DNA from: Bradyrhizobium sp. CB82
GTDB lineage: Bacteria > Pseudomonadota > Alphaproteobacteria > Rhizobiales > Xanthobacteraceae
NCBI RefSeq assembly: GCF_029714405.1
Contig: NZ_CP121650.1
Location: forward strand, 7,631,001 to 7,695,000
Direction: 5' to 3'
DNA: 64,000 nucleotides
The notes beneath the pieces are model-generated. The model was not told the DNA's origin, ran no database searches, and was given only the letters and a program-made list of their open reading frames with translations. The position numbers and the translations under genes are program-made. This document shows, one piece after another, positions 36,691 through 46,665 of this stretch (the first letter of the stretch is position 1; every line of letters starts with the position of its first letter).

Positions 36691-38760
36691 TCACGACCTG
36701 ACCCCGGCGAGAAAGCCATCGACCTCCAGTTTGAGACGGTGGCTGCTTTGGGCTAGCGCATTCGCAGATGTCAGTACCTGCGAGGATGATGCCCCTGTGC
36801 TCGAGGCGCTCCCTGCAACCTGCCGGATGTTAGTGGCGACCTGCGTCGACATTTCTGCCGCATGTTGAATATTCTGCGCAATGTGCCGAGTTGCTGTACC
36901 CTGCTCTTCGATGGCAGCAGCAATCGTGGAGGCGATTTGCGAGATCCTGCCGATGTTGCTGCCGATCTCTGCCATCGCAGTAACCGACTCCTCAGTGGCC
37001 GCCTGGATATCTGCGATTTGTCCTGCAATGTCCGAGGTCGCCTTGGTAGTCTGCCTTGCCAGCGACTTTACCTCGTGCGCCACAACGGCAAAGCCGCTGC
37101 CGGCCTTGCCCGCACGCGCAGCCTCGATCGTTGCGTTAAGAGCCAAAAGGTTTGTTTGCCTGGCAATTGCGGCGATCAACTCAACCACGCCACCAACCTT
37201 TAGCGCCGCGGCGGATAGGTGCTTTATCCTTCGGTCGGTTTCTTCGGCTTGACGCACCGCTCCCCTCGCGATTTCTGCAGATTGCTCGACCTGGCGTCCA
37301 ACTTCCATAGCAGACGCCATCAACTCGGCGGTACGTGCAGCGACAACCCGAACACCGCCTGAGGTTTCCTCCGAGGCTAAAGCTACCTTGTCAGAGACTT
37401 CCTGTGTATCGTGTGCCGTATCCGCCAGGCTGCGCGCGGAAGCCTCCAGCTCGGTCGAAGCGGATGAGAGCGTGTCGAGGACGCCGCTTACCGCATCTTC
37501 AAATGTCCTGGCAAGCTTCTCAAGCTCCGCCTTCCGTCGCATCCCCGCCAAGCGGTCCTGTTCCAGATTCGCTGCAAACTCGGCCTGCGCCTTCTCACTC
37601 AATTTAAGCTTGAACGATTCCATGGCCCGCGCCATTTCACCGATCTCGTCCGAACGGCCAAGTCCGGGTAGAGTCACCTCAAACTGGCCGGCCGCCAGTT
37701 GGCGCATCGCTTTGGTCATGCGTGTGATCAGCCGGGCCATTGTCTGCCCAACAACGATGGCAACGAAACCGATGACGAGCGTGGCAAACCCAATTCCCCA
37801 GCCCAGCATCTGGCGGATCCGCGAAGCACGCTCTTCCGCAGCGGCAGCGCTGGCATCAGCTGCCGCGATCGCTTTCAACAGCAGAGGACGATTTCGGCCG
37901 TAGATCTGTCCGAGATCATCAACCTGCTCGTCCAATGCTTGTTGCGCAACCAGGAACGCCACGAAGCTCGACCGGTAGGACTCGATAAGCTTCTTCAGTT
38001 CCGACTTGGCGGCTGGCGCCAACTCCAAAGCAGCAAGGGCGGTCTCGAACTCGGCGACGCGCTTGTCCAGCTCATCCCCGTACTTCTCCTCACGCCGCAG
38101 CATGAAATCCTTTTCGTGCCGTCGCATCATCAGCATCAACACAGTTAGCTGCGGCTGATTGATCTGCGAAAGGGAGGATTCAGCTTCATGCACGGCATTG
38201 CGCAGCTTGCTCTGGAGGCCATCATTCTCAGTGAACCCGAGCACGCGCTGCGCTGAAGCGATGTTGTTGAAACGTGTTGCATAAAGGCCGATTCCGGCAC
38301 GCAGGAAAGACACGTCTTTCAGAGGATCGCCCTCCGGCAAGGAGGCAACATACTCCTCGATCTGATCGAGGCTGGCCAGCTCCTTCCTGATGCCGTCTGC
38401 ATGGCGCGCGATCAATGCTTCATCGTGGCTGCGCAAAAACTCCAGTGCAAGCTGCTGCGACTCAAGAAACGCTTCTGAAATCGCCGCCAAGTGAGCACGA
38501 AGGTGAATGCTCTGGTCTGCCTCCCGCTGAACCTGAGCAACATAATTGAGCCCTAGGATGCAAGTCGTCCCTGTGACGAGCACGCCCCCTATTCCAAGCA
38601 TGGCAATCTTGGTTCGCAGGCTTGGTCGAGGCCGAAGAATTGGTAATATGAGCCGTAGCGCAATGATTGAAGCGAGCATCAGATTGCCAATCAATCCATC
38701 ATCATTTCGCCGTTTCTGACCAGCACGCTCGAAACGATGGCTCGGCGAGATGCTGACCAT
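36691..38760 (-). CDS. methyl-accepting chemotaxis protein
   Basis: A 689-aa chemoreceptor. After a cytoplasmic stretch, a membrane helix near residues 50-72 leads to a periplasmic, all-helical sensor of about 240 residues (HBM-like). A second membrane helix near 315-340 ([20 protein letters not shown]) is followed by a HAMP domain and the long signalling coiled coil. The hairpin tip [29 protein letters not shown] is intact, so it should couple to CheA/CheW. The ligand is unknown. The first ~40 residues contain extra hydrophobic sequence, so the real start may be a later Met. Confidence 0.92.
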   Translation of the reverse strand: MVSISPSHRFERAGQKRRNDDGLIGNLMLASIIALRLILPILRPRPSLRTKIAMLGIGGVLVTGTTCILGLNYVAQVQREADQSIHLRAHLAAISEAFLESQQLALEFLRSHDEALIARHADGIRKELASLDQIEEYVASLPEGDPLKDVSFLRAGIGLYATRFNNIASAQRVLGFTENDGLQSKLRNAVHEAESSLSQINQPQLTVLMLMMRRHEKDFMLRREEKYGDELDKRVAEFETALAALELAPAAKSELKKLIESYRSSFVAFLVAQQALDEQVDDLGQIYGRNRPLLLKAIAAADASAAAAEERASRIRQMLGWGIGFATLVIGFVAIVVGQTMARLITRMTKAMRQLAAGQFEVTLPGLGRSDEIGEMARAMESFKLKLSEKAQAEFAANLEQDRLAGMRRKAELEKLARTFEDAVSGVLDTLSSASTELEASARSLADTAHDTQEVSDKVALASEETSGGVRVVAARTAELMASAMEVGRQVEQSAEIARGAVRQAEETDRRIKHLSAAALKVGGVVELIAAIARQTNLLALNATIEAARAGKAGSGFAVVAHEVKSLARQTTKATSDIAGQIADIQAATEESVTAMAEIGSNIGRISQIASTIAAAIEEQGTATRHIAQNIQHAAEMSTQVATNIRQVAGSASSTGASSSQVLTSANALAQSSHRLKLEVDGFLAGVRS

Positions 38761-39339
38761 TCGCAGCCTCTAATTTGGGTTGTTGCACGAGATTGACGGA
38801 GAGACCGGGCTCGATGGGTATGCCGTGGTAAGCGCGGGCAGGCGGTTCTTTTGCGTTCTTTGTCCTTCGGCTTGCTTTGCGCGGCCGACCGGCTTACTCG
38901 CCGATCATCGACCGCCGAAAGACTGGTTACGACATCGGCATATCATGCCCTCGCGCTGCAGACTCGCGGTGCAGGCGGCAGCCAGCGCCTAAATTACGCG
39001 ATATTAGGCGCTATTGCGCAGGATTCATGTCGCCGAGATCGGTAACACTCATCGCGGCGGGCACGCTTCGTTTTTTCCGGCGCCTTTTTTGATCTCAACC
39101 TTTGCCTGTTAGCCAGCAGCTGGCCGGCGGCGTCGCTGAGGCCCTGCTTAATGCCGCGCTTGAGTCCGGCGAAACATTTTGCATCAACATGATGGATTTA
39201 ACGGGATGACACTGGAGCGCGGCATACCGGCGCGCTCGGCAAGAACTCGGCTGCCTTGCGTCTTTAGGAAAGCCCCGTCGCAATCGGCGTTCAGCGCAGC
39301 ATGACCGGGGCAACTTCGATGCTTCGATGGGGGCGATCA
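38761..39339. other. gap with no convincing gene
   Basis: About 580 bp of short, shifting frames downstream of the chemoreceptor promoter region. Confidence 0.4.
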
Positions 39340-39742
39340 AAGAAGGTGGGTCCGTCTTTCTGTCAAAGAGGCTATAGGGAAGCTCTTCAAACCTTCGGCG
39401 CTGCTGTCAGCTCTCGACAGGCTGCTTCCATGGTACCTGAACGAGACGGTTAAGGGGCGACTTGTCTATCCGGCGTGTGTCCGTACGATGTGCCGTTCAC
39501 CGAAGTCCCGCGCGGGCTGTCACTTCGCCGCCGCCATCGGCCTGCGGTCGTCGCTCGAAGGCTTCATGCCGACGATCCCGGACTGGGCCAATGATCAGCA
39601 CACCCTCGTCGGAAAGAAGCTGGGGCGCGGTCTCCACTTCCGCACGGAGAGCCCAAAGCTGGTACCGCCGCCGACAGCCGCCGCCCCCTACGAGGACGAA
39701 GCCTACCGGCTGTGGGCGATCCGACAGCGGAGTAGACCGTGA
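39340..39742 (+). pseudogene. C-terminal remnant of an unidentified (possibly AAA-ATPase) protein
   Basis: An open frame ending in TGA at 39740-39742 reads ...CHFAAAIGLRSSLEGFMPTIPDWANDQHTLVGKKLGRGLHFRTES...VPPPTAAAPYEDEAYRLWAIRQ. The block PDWANDQHT..GK.LGRG with a closing PYEDEAYRLW looks like the conserved C-terminus of a longer protein, perhaps of the RarA/MgsA-related ATPases. No start or upstream domains can be read, so it is a remnant. Confidence 0.4.
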
Positions 39743-39822
39743 GCTTGCACAGCCTTATTCCGCAATTCTAGGATGTCCCCGGCAGACTTTGGGGGTGGGG
39801 CTTGGGGTGGATAAATGACGAC

Positions 39823-40347
39823 ATGGTGCTGTACCATGGCTGCAGTGACCAATCGCTTTTTCCGATCAATCAGCAGGGAATTGTTGTCGATGGTGGACCG
39901 CACAACATTTCGCACGCTGCGGGAGCATTGCGGCCCGACTTCGGGCCGGGTTTCTATACGACTACTTGGCTTCATCAGGCCAAGAATTGGGCCAACCTCC
40001 GCGTTTTCAAAACGCGCGGGCGGCATCCCGGCGCGAAGGCTGTAGTCTTGACTATGCGCCTTGCGCGAAACCGCTTCGCAAATCTTCAATCGCTTATTTT
40101 TCCAAGCGACCGCGATAACTTCTACTCCTTCGTTGCATACTGTCGCGACGGCGGGGACCCGCATGCCCACCTTGCATATCGCAGTGGCCCTTACGACGTA
40201 GTGGCAGGTCCCGTAACGGTAGCGAGGCAGACCTTAGTCATAGGTCAAGCCGATCAAGTATCGTTTCACACGGCCGATGGCACAGATGCGATTTCAGGGG
40301 TAAAAGTTCTTGAGGTCGGCAATCCAACTTTTGACGTGTCACAATGA
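39823..40347 (+). CDS. DUF3990-like ADP-ribosyltransferase-fold protein
   Basis: A 174-aa protein from the ATG at 39823 (GGGGTGG region upstream). It starts MVLYHGCSDQ and continues DFGPGFYTTTWLHQAKNWANL, the LYHG...DFG.GFY.T...QA..WA pattern of DUF3990, a family with the ADP-ribosyltransferase fold (H-Y type). His5 and the FY tyrosine could contact NAD; the third catalytic residue is not clear. The stop overlaps the next ORF by 4 bp (ATGA), so the two are coupled, as in a toxin with its partner. A toxin/antitoxin role is inference. Confidence 0.7.
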   Translation: MVLYHGCSDQSLFPINQQGIVVDGGPHNISHAAGALRPDFGPGFYTTTWLHQAKNWANLRVFKTRGRHPGAKAVVLTMRLARNRFANLQSLIFPSDRDNFYSFVAYCRDGGDPHAHLAYRSGPYDVVAGPVTVARQTLVIGQADQVSFHTADGTDAISGVKVLEVGNPTFDVSQ

Positions 40348-41015
40348 CGTCACTCGATCCAAATCGGGCAGAAGAGCTCGCAGCTTTTGAAGCGCGCTAT
40401 TGGCCGGTTCTACAAATTACCCTGCGGCGCGTTTTCGACGCCGATCCTCGCATTGCGGACCGCTACCGGCGCGGTTTGATAGAGGCTCCGCCGTTGCAGC
40501 GCGCGCTCGCGCTTCACGATGACCCGCTCGACGTCGCGGCCACGCTGACGGGAAAATCCCTGACAGCTGATCGTATTGCTTTGTACGATGACGTGATTTC
40601 TTCATTGGCCGACGCTAGAAGGCTCGTCCCAGAAACTCGCGCCACCAAAGTCGCGGAACCCGGAGATATTCTCTCTTCCGCACGCCGCGACGAGGACGCC
40701 CCTATGGTCACCGTGATCACGCTGAACAAGTTCTTGGGAGAACTCGGCTATCATCGGCTCACCATTGGCGGCGGTGTTGCGTTTTTTCTGCTTGAGAGGA
40801 AGGCTTGGAAGCGGCCGCTACCTAAACGGCTGTATATGGAGACACTTCCCGGGTTGACCGGAGACCGAGAAGAGGTCTACGGGCTCGACCGAATTTTGAA
40901 TGTGCTAAAAGGATTACAAGAGTTCGCGCGGCGACGGAAGCCAGACAGCAGCATCATTACTCGCATTGAGAAAATTAAGGCGCGTTTGCTGCGAACGCTT
41001 ACGCCGCGTCGATAA
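40344..41015 (+). CDS. partner protein of the DUF3990-like gene, unknown family
   Basis: A 223-aa, mostly helical, basic protein with no domain I recognise. The middle (TVITLNKFLGELGYHRLTIGGGVAFFLLERKAW) may hold a small beta sheet, and the tail is Arg/Lys-rich. It starts inside the stop of the ADP-ribosyltransferase-like gene, so the proteins are made together. It could be an antitoxin, a specificity factor or a co-effector. Confidence 0.65.
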   Translation: MTSLDPNRAEELAAFEARYWPVLQITLRRVFDADPRIADRYRRGLIEAPPLQRALALHDDPLDVAATLTGKSLTADRIALYDDVISSLADARRLVPETRATKVAEPGDILSSARRDEDAPMVTVITLNKFLGELGYHRLTIGGGVAFFLLERKAWKRPLPKRLYMETLPGLTGDREEVYGLDRILNVLKGLQEFARRRKPDSSIITRIEKIKARLLRTLTPRR

Positions 41016-41274
41016 GGTTTGCGGCCTCCCGCGCTCCGTTTTGTGCTGGCTCGCATAAAATTAAACGCGAAATGCGCGATGGCAAATATCCTCAACGGTC
41101 GAGGTCGCGCGGTCGCCCCCGCACGAGCCCCGGCCCGGGGGCCGGGTATCAAAGTGAACTTGAAGGGCTACGCGGACCTCGCTACCTTGCATAAGGTCAT
41201 CGTAAATGATTTCTTCGACGCGAGATCGATGTCCCCGCTTTGCCAGAAGCGGGAACCGATAGTGAGGAGTGAGT

Positions 41275-41775
41275 ATGATGGAGCCGGAGGAGTGGCAACA
41301 CTTTTGGGGTGAGTTGGACTTTGGTGGCCGGTTGAATTTCTTGAGCACCACCGAGCTAGTGCGTGCACAGCAGGAGGGCAAGTGGAGTGAGACACGCGCC
41401 ATGGTGATGGCAGCCCTGGATCATGCGATTGCGCTCTTGAGCGCAGGCGAAAGCATTGAGCTGCTGGGTGCAAAGGTAGAAGGTCTGCACTATGGTCGCG
41501 AGCTGATGTCTGCGATCAAAGAGGAGGAAAATGGAAAAAAAGATTGGACGGATCGCGAGCCGAGAGCCAAGAGCCGTCGTGTGTTGCGAGCTGAGATGGT
41601 CGCAACGCTCAACAAGTATAAAACGTTCTTGAACGATAGTGCGGTGGATGGACCGCCCAAGCCGCGGCTCGTCGAGCGCTCACCAGAGGAGATGCAGAAG
41701 TCGGCAGATGCGATCCGGAAGACGCTCGATGACTTTGCTGCTGGTAAGATCGGCAACGACCCGTGGAAACGATGA
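41275..41775 (+). CDS. hypothetical protein
   Basis: A 166-aa protein from the ATG at 41275 with GAGGAG just upstream. Helical and charged (KKDWTDREPRAKSRRVLRAEM in the middle, then EEMQKSADAIRKTLDDFAAG near the end), no membrane segment or motif. It lies 260 bp after the DUF3990 pair on the same strand, so it may belong to that accessory unit. Function unknown. Confidence 0.6.
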   Translation: MMEPEEWQHFWGELDFGGRLNFLSTTELVRAQQEGKWSETRAMVMAALDHAIALLSAGESIELLGAKVEGLHYGRELMSAIKEEENGKKDWTDREPRAKSRRVLRAEMVATLNKYKTFLNDSAVDGPPKPRLVERSPEEMQKSADAIRKTLDDFAAGKIGNDPWKR

Positions 41776-42073
41776 AGCTACAGTTTTGGCTTGCCGACAC
41801 ACAGCGCTGCATCAAGTCAATCAACCGCTGCGCGCCAGCGTCACTACGGCACGACGGGGATACGCGGCAATCGTCGGGCGCTAGCGGAAGGCCGTACGAA
41901 GGCCTACAACGCCCGGCGGCAGGGCACCGGCCAAGCCACGCCAGCGCCGACTGTGAAACTAGGGCCTATCGGGCCCCGGCGCGTTTCCGACGGACTTTCC
42001 GCTCATCCAGCGCAGGTCGAAAATACCTTTACTTTCCGGGCTTTCCGCCGTTTTCAACACACCGAAAATATGG

Positions 42074-42803
42074 CTAGACATCAAGTCGCGTGGTCAATGC
42101 GATAGTTTCAGAGCGGGCATCGACGATCCTCAGCAGATGGTTGGCTACCAGGATAATTTCCGCGGCTTCATCCGGATCGTCGAGCGCAACATTTCGATGC
42201 GAGTGAGGGTTTTTGTAGGACCCTATCGCGCCGGCGAAGAGGCTAGAACGTGCCTCGCGCTCCGCTTTCTCGGTTGCTTTGTCTGTGAGTGGACCATTCT
42301 CAGGATCAAAGGCCTTGCGCATGAGCCAGACGCCGATGTCTTTGTCGCTCAAGCTTGCAGCATTCCTGACGCTGACTTCGACGGCCTTCATAGCTTCGAA
42401 AACCGCAGTGTCGTACTTGCCGCGATGATAAAGAATCAAACGTCTTCGCGGATTTTTGGATGCAGTAAATCCTTCGGAAGGCGCTGCGCGCTCAGCGCGC
42501 GGCGTGGGTCTGCTTCTTCGGCGAGTTGAGCGGCGCCGAGTAAGCACCCGCGGCCCCGCCGTTCGATCGACGTAAGCAGGGTCAGGAAGAAGCAGTCCTT
42601 GCCCTTCCAACCACGCCCATGCCTCTCGAATGGCTTCCTTTATCTCTGCCCGGCGGAAGGGCGGATAGGGTCCGGTGTTGGGCGTTCGGGGATGGCCAAT
42701 TACAGTGTTTGTGAAGGCCTAGCTCAATCTGCCGTTGGTGAGACGGCATGCTGCGGAGCACTTGAAGAATGCGAAGTCCTAGTTCATCCGGATCGAGCGC
42801 CAA
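42074..42803 (-). pseudogene. TIGR02391-family (Ymh-like) gene with several frameshifts
   Basis: Family blocks appear in order but in different frames: MALDPDELGLRILQVLRSMPSHQRQIELG; then EGQGLLLPDPAYVDRTAGPR; then AAQLAEEADPRRALSAQRLPKDLLHPKIREDV; then LYHRGKYDTAVFEAMKAVEVSVRNAA, with FDPENGPLTDKATEKAERE and SYKNPHSHRNVALDDPDEAAEIILVANHLLRIVD. The last part is a HEPN-like helical domain (compare RNxxxH in KNPHSH). At least three indels break it. Intact members often sit in defence islands near TIR-type genes. Confidence 0.75.
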
Positions 42804-42985
42804 CAGGACCTCGTGCGTTCGTTTAGAACATCGCCAGGCGAGGCAATCATAATAGGGATGACGGTCGCTGTGTATGCCATCTACTGACCCTCTCGGTATC
42901 CTTTATTGTCCACCGACGGCTACTTGTGAAGGATCGTCCAAACCCAGCCCGATCACGCTAGCCGCGGCGACGTGGCGCCAGCTGG

Positions 42986-43861
42986 TTAGGCGAGAGCCTT
43001 CCCCCAATCGAGATTTGAGTAGCCCGCAGTTTGCAGCTCACGAAGCAGCTCAGCCTTCCAAGCGCCGCGATCGTCCATGTCCGTGTAGCCAATACCAGCG
43101 AAATCTGAGGGCATCTCGATATCTCCCTTTTTGAGGGCGCAGACGCGCTTGCGGCCCAGACGCCCCGCGAACCAAAACAATTCCCCGATTACGTTCTGTC
43201 GCGCGCGCGGCCGAAGGTTATCGGGGTCGAGGCCGCCGACGTCGTCCGGCGTCAAAACCACCACCGCGAAACCCGCAGCGCCGCCATGCGCTTCGAACTT
43301 TTCGATTATCGTGCGGCCTTCGTTAGGCTGTCGGTGCAAGACAATCGGCTTTAGACCAGCGCGCTCGATGAGGAGTTCAACTTCGTGCTTGGCTGGTGTG
43401 TCTCGTCCATGAACGATAAAAATCTCGTCGTTTGAGATCGCCGCGTTTTGTCGTGGCTGAGGCGGCGTAACCGCTTCTTCCTCGATCTCCACCAAATCTT
43501 CTTCGAGCGAGCGAACGGCCTCCCGGAGTAGCGCGAGCGCGTCTGCTTTCCCCTCGGTCAACCATTGGTGAATTTTGTAAAGCGGATCGGACCCGCCGCC
43601 CAAGATAAGGGCGCCACGATCGAGATTGGCCGCGGCGCTGAAGCGACGCCCGCGTGATGAATTGTGTCCAAAAACAGCATCGATCGTGTCTGCGATCGCC
43701 GCCTCGAGGGCTTTCGTTTCCGGAGCCCATCGCTCTTTGACGCTTTCGGGTTGGAACGTTTCAAGTTCGGAAATGCGCCGCTGAATTCTGTCAATTCCCT
43801 GGCGCAGCTGTTGAACTATCTTAGGCGTGGGCAGTGGAGCGGATGGAGACTTGCGGGTCAT
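42986..43861 (-). CDS. TIR-like (CAP12/Pycsar-effector type) domain protein
   Basis: A 291-aa protein. Residues 1-140 are helical. Residues ~145-290 form a TIR-like domain of the type in Pfam PF10137: DEIFIVHGRDTPAKHEVELLIERAGLKPIVL, EGRTIIEKFEAHGGAAGFAVVVLTPDDVGG, and ARQNVIGELFWFAGRLGRKRVCAL. Glu227 in NVIGELFWF is the candidate NADase residue. Such domains degrade NAD+ as effectors in anti-phage systems including CBASS and Pycsar, but no cyclase gene lies next to it here, so it may work alone or be triggered through its N-terminal region. Complete. Confidence 0.82.
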   Translation of the reverse strand: MTRKSPSAPLPTPKIVQQLRQGIDRIQRRISELETFQPESVKERWAPETKALEAAIADTIDAVFGHNSSRGRRFSAAANLDRGALILGGGSDPLYKIHQWLTEGKADALALLREAVRSLEEDLVEIEEEAVTPPQPRQNAAISNDEIFIVHGRDTPAKHEVELLIERAGLKPIVLHRQPNEGRTIIEKFEAHGGAAGFAVVVLTPDDVGGLDPDNLRPRARQNVIGELFWFAGRLGRKRVCALKKGDIEMPSDFAGIGYTDMDDRGAWKAELLRELQTAGYSNLDWGKALA

Positions 43862-43917
43862 AGCGGCGAGGGTTCAACAGAAAGGGCGGGATGTTTCATG
43901 GGGAAAGCGGTCAGACT

Positions 43918-44139
43918 TCATCGTGCGACCACTGCGCAGCCGCGCTTCAGCGCGGCCTCGAAGACTTGCTTCAGCTTGGGGTCCGTGAGGATTGCATCCC
44001 CGGGCAGGAAGTCGCCCACGATGTGCCACTCGAAGCCGCTGCTCGGCTCGGGGAGCTTCGCCGGATCAAGCACGTACGCGGCGCGGCCGGGCCCCTCCCC
44101 GAAGGCGCCTCGTTCGACGAATTTCTGTAGCCGGTTCAT
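43918..44139 (-). CDS. small hypothetical protein
   Basis: A 73-aa protein (MNRLQKFVERGAFGEGPGRAAYVLDPAKLPEP...) with a good coding composition and no membrane segment. It shares its strand with the gene at 44174-44407, 34 bp upstream, so they are likely co-transcribed. Function unknown. Confidence 0.5.
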   Translation of the reverse strand: MNRLQKFVERGAFGEGPGRAAYVLDPAKLPEPSSGFEWHIVGDFLPGDAILTDPKLKQVFEAALKRGCAVVAR

Positions 44140-44173
44140 TCTGTCCCCTTTAGGCGTTCAGCGGATAGCTGGA

Positions 44174-44407
44174 TCATGGTTGTTCTGATGCCATGGGCCG
44201 CTCGGCGAGAAACTTCAGGGCGATCGGCTCGACGTCTTCGCGCCAGTACTCGTCGCCGTTCGGAAGGACGCTTCCCAACATGCCGGCAGAATAGTTGGCC
44301 GGCACCGGCCGGCCGGGGTACGCCGTCCAGCGGGCGTTGGTCGGCGCGTGGATGACCTCGTTTTCCTCAACCCTAAACAGGTCTTCTGTGACCCGTGTGC
44401 GCGTCAT
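44174..44407 (-). CDS. small hypothetical protein
   Basis: A 77-aa protein from the ATG at 44407 (GGGGCAACTC upstream), MTRTRVTEDLFRVEENEVIHAPTNARWTAYPGRP.... A longer reading to 44449 adds a Cys-containing stretch and is less likely. Function unknown; the sequence looks conserved (alternating charged and aromatic positions). Confidence 0.5.
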   Translation of the reverse strand: MTRTRVTEDLFRVEENEVIHAPTNARWTAYPGRPVPANYSAGMLGSVLPNGDEYWREDVEPIALKFLAERPMASEQP

Positions 44408-44640
44408 GAGTTGCCCCGGTTGTGCGGGTCGACAGTACACGCGCCACATCGGCCGTGCATGCTCCCGTTGCCGTTTTCCACGTCAAACTCCAGGAGGGAT
44501 TCGCACGGGAGTTGAACACGGTGGGCAGAGCGTCGGTCGTCCAAAAATCTTCCGGTGCTGACACCGTGCTTACACGGCGACGACAACAAAACGGGCCTCG
44601 AAAGGAACGCAATTTAATGCACTGATTTATCTTCTGAATT

Positions 44641-44690
44641 TGGTCCGAGGGAGAGGATTTGAACCGACCCCAGTCTCCCCGGTTAGGGTT
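44641..44690 (-). other. tRNA-like 3' end (possible attachment-site scar)
   Basis: On the minus strand the segment ends GGTTCAAATCC...CTCGGACCA: a T-loop-like GTTCAAATC followed, at the right distance, by a terminal CCA. No matching 5' acceptor strand, D-arm or proper anticodon loop precedes it (a short CCCC/GGGG hairpin does). It is a tRNA fragment, not a gene. Integrative elements that use tRNA 3' ends leave such pieces, so it may be an old att site at the edge of the bio block. Confidence 0.4.
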
Positions 44691-44726
44691 CGGGGAATCG
44701 CGATCATCGCAACACCACCGAGAAAG

Positions 44727-46034
44727 TTAACAAACGCTCACTCCCAGCTTCTCAGCCCGCAGAGTGTCCTTTCCAGCCAGCGCATTGGCTGCATCCCAGA
44801 TGCCAGCATAGATTTCATCAAGGTCTGCCGCTGTTGCGCAGTACGGTGGCATCACGTAGATCGTATTGCCGAGCGGCCGAAGCAGCAGATTTCGATTGTT
44901 AAAGAAGGCCTGGAGCTTCGGACCTATGTCCGCCAGATAGCCGCAATCGCTCGTCTTCAGATCGAGCGCTGTAATCGTGCCGGTTCGACGAACGTTTCCG
45001 AAGCGTGCATCGGCCCGGAATGGCTCAATCGCCTGTTCTTGCATCACGGCGATCGCCGCCACGTGTTGGCGAGTATTGGGATCTTGCCAGAGCTCCAGAT
45101 TGGCTCTTGCGGCGGCGCAGGCCACGGGATTTGCAGTATATGAGCTCGAATGAAAGAATGTGCGCGTCCGATCTTTCGAATAGTGGGCATCGAAAATATC
45201 CGCCCGACAGAGTGTTACGGCGAGGGGAAGAGCTCCTCCCGTAATGCCCTTGGAATAGCAGACGATATCTGGTGTGATGTTGGCCTGCTCGCACGCGAAC
45301 ACTGTGCCCGTCCGACCCCAGCCGGTCATGACCTCATCGGCAATGAACAGGACGCTAGAAGCCTCGCAGATCCGCTTCATTTCCTTAAGCACCCAGGCTG
45401 GGTACATCAGCATTCCGCCTGCCCCTAATATCAGAGGCTCCGCAATGAAGGCCGCTGGAATTTCGTTTCGACATGCCAACTCTAGGGCGTCCAGCGTGTC
45501 CTGCTCACGACCTGTTGCGGGAAACGGGACTGAGGTGACGTCGAACAGTAGGGGTCCGTACGCCTCGTTGAAGACGCCGCGCGCACCCACCGACATCCCG
45601 CCTATCGTGTCGCCGTGATAGGAATGTTGCATCACAACAATGCGTATTCGCTGCTCGCCTATATTATGCCAATAGCCGAGCGCCATTTTTAACGCGACTT
45701 CGACGCTTGCCGAGCCGCTGTCGGAGAAGAAGACATGCTTGAGCCCCGGGGGCGCGAATTTTAGGAGCTGCGCGGCAACTTCCTCCGCAGGATCGTGGGT
45801 ATGCCCGGCAAAGATGATCTGATTGAGCTTACCTGCCTGTTCCTGAATCGCGCGCACGATATGGGGATGGCAGTGACCATGCGTCACCACCCACCAAGAT
45901 GAGATTGCATCGATGATACGGCGACCATCCGCGGTGTGGAGATAGGCGCCATCGCCCCGAACAACCCGCGTCATCTCGTCTTGAAGAGCGTGTTGCGTGA
46001 ACGGATGCCAGATCGGAGACTTATTCTTTGGCAT
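44727..46034 (-). CDS. bioA: adenosylmethionine-8-amino-7-oxononanoate aminotransferase
   Basis: A 435-aa class III aminotransferase converting KAPA to DAPA. The start [18 protein letters not shown] at 46034 matches the family. [59 protein letters not shown] and the PLP-lysine segment [14 protein letters not shown] are intact. It overlaps bioD by 14 bp and is the last gene of the bio operon. Confidence 0.97.
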   Translation of the reverse strand: MPKNKSPIWHPFTQHALQDEMTRVVRGDGAYLHTADGRRIIDAISSWWVVTHGHCHPHIVRAIQEQAGKLNQIIFAGHTHDPAEEVAAQLLKFAPPGLKHVFFSDSGSASVEVALKMALGYWHNIGEQRIRIVVMQHSYHGDTIGGMSVGARGVFNEAYGPLLFDVTSVPFPATGREQDTLDALELACRNEIPAAFIAEPLILGAGGMLMYPAWVLKEMKRICEASSVLFIADEVMTGWGRTGTVFACEQANITPDIVCYSKGITGGALPLAVTLCRADIFDAHYSKDRTRTFFHSSSYTANPVACAAARANLELWQDPNTRQHVAAIAVMQEQAIEPFRADARFGNVRRTGTITALDLKTSDCGYLADIGPKLQAFFNNRNLLLRPLGNTIYVMPPYCATAADLDEIYAGIWDAANALAGKDTLRAEKLGVSVC

Positions 46035-46665
46035 ACAACTTGAAACTATCTGCACGGAATGAGGCTTTGAACGCTGCTTGCAGCGTGTCCGCGGTGAGGT
46101 CAGAGAGCCATGGCAATCGTCCCAGCCAACGCACCCGCCCCATTTCTCGGATGACGGTCTGAGTCTCGGCATTTCTTTCGCCAATGAAGGCAATCCCGAG
46201 AATGGGGATATCACGCTTTCGGAGAGCCTCTATCGACAGCAGCGAGTGATTGATGGTGCCAAGCTTTGTGCTCGCGCAAAGCACGACTGGAAGCCGCCAC
46301 CGCTCGAACACATCGATGTAAAGTGTGTCGCCGCTCAGCGGCACCATCAGCCCGCCCGCGCCCTCTATAACCAATGGCCGTCCCCCAGTATCCGGCAAAT
46401 CGAGCGAATCTGCCTCGAGGCGAACTCCGTCAAGCTCTGCGGCATAATGGGGCGAGGCGGGCGCTCGAAGACGGTAGCGCTCTTGCAAGATTCGGTCGGC
46501 TGAGAGGCGGCCCAGCCGCGCGACGGTCTCGGTATCGGTCTCTCCATCGAGGCCGGCCTGAATGGGCTTCCAATACTTTGCGCCGAGGAGGTTCGCGAGC
46601 CCCGACGAAAACACGGTCTTTCCGATTCCGGTATCCGTGCCCGTTACCACGATCCTTCGACTCAT
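46021..46665 (-). CDS. bioD: dethiobiotin synthetase
   Basis: A 214-aa P-loop enzyme. ATP site [23 protein letters not shown], and the [10 protein letters not shown] block are visible. Its 5' end overlaps bioF by 4 bp and its 3' end overlaps bioA by 14 bp, so translation is coupled through the operon. Confidence 0.97.
   Translation of the reverse strand: MSRRIVVTGTDTGIGKTVFSSGLANLLGAKYWKPIQAGLDGETDTETVARLGRLSADRILQERYRLRAPASPHYAAELDGVRLEADSLDLPDTGGRPLVIEGAGGLMVPLSGDTLYIDVFERWRLPVVLCASTKLGTINHSLLSIEALRKRDIPILGIAFIGERNAETQTVIREMGRVRWLGRLPWLSDLTADTLQAAFKASFRADSFKLYAKE

Noticed and set aside
41079..41312. Short plus-strand frame before the 166-aa hypothetical gene
   Set aside because: It overlaps the next gene start, and its Ala/Arg/Pro-rich composition looks non-coding.
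44641..44730. A complete tRNA gene
   Set aside because: Only the T-loop and CCA end are present; no acceptor pairing, D-arm or valid anticodon loop.
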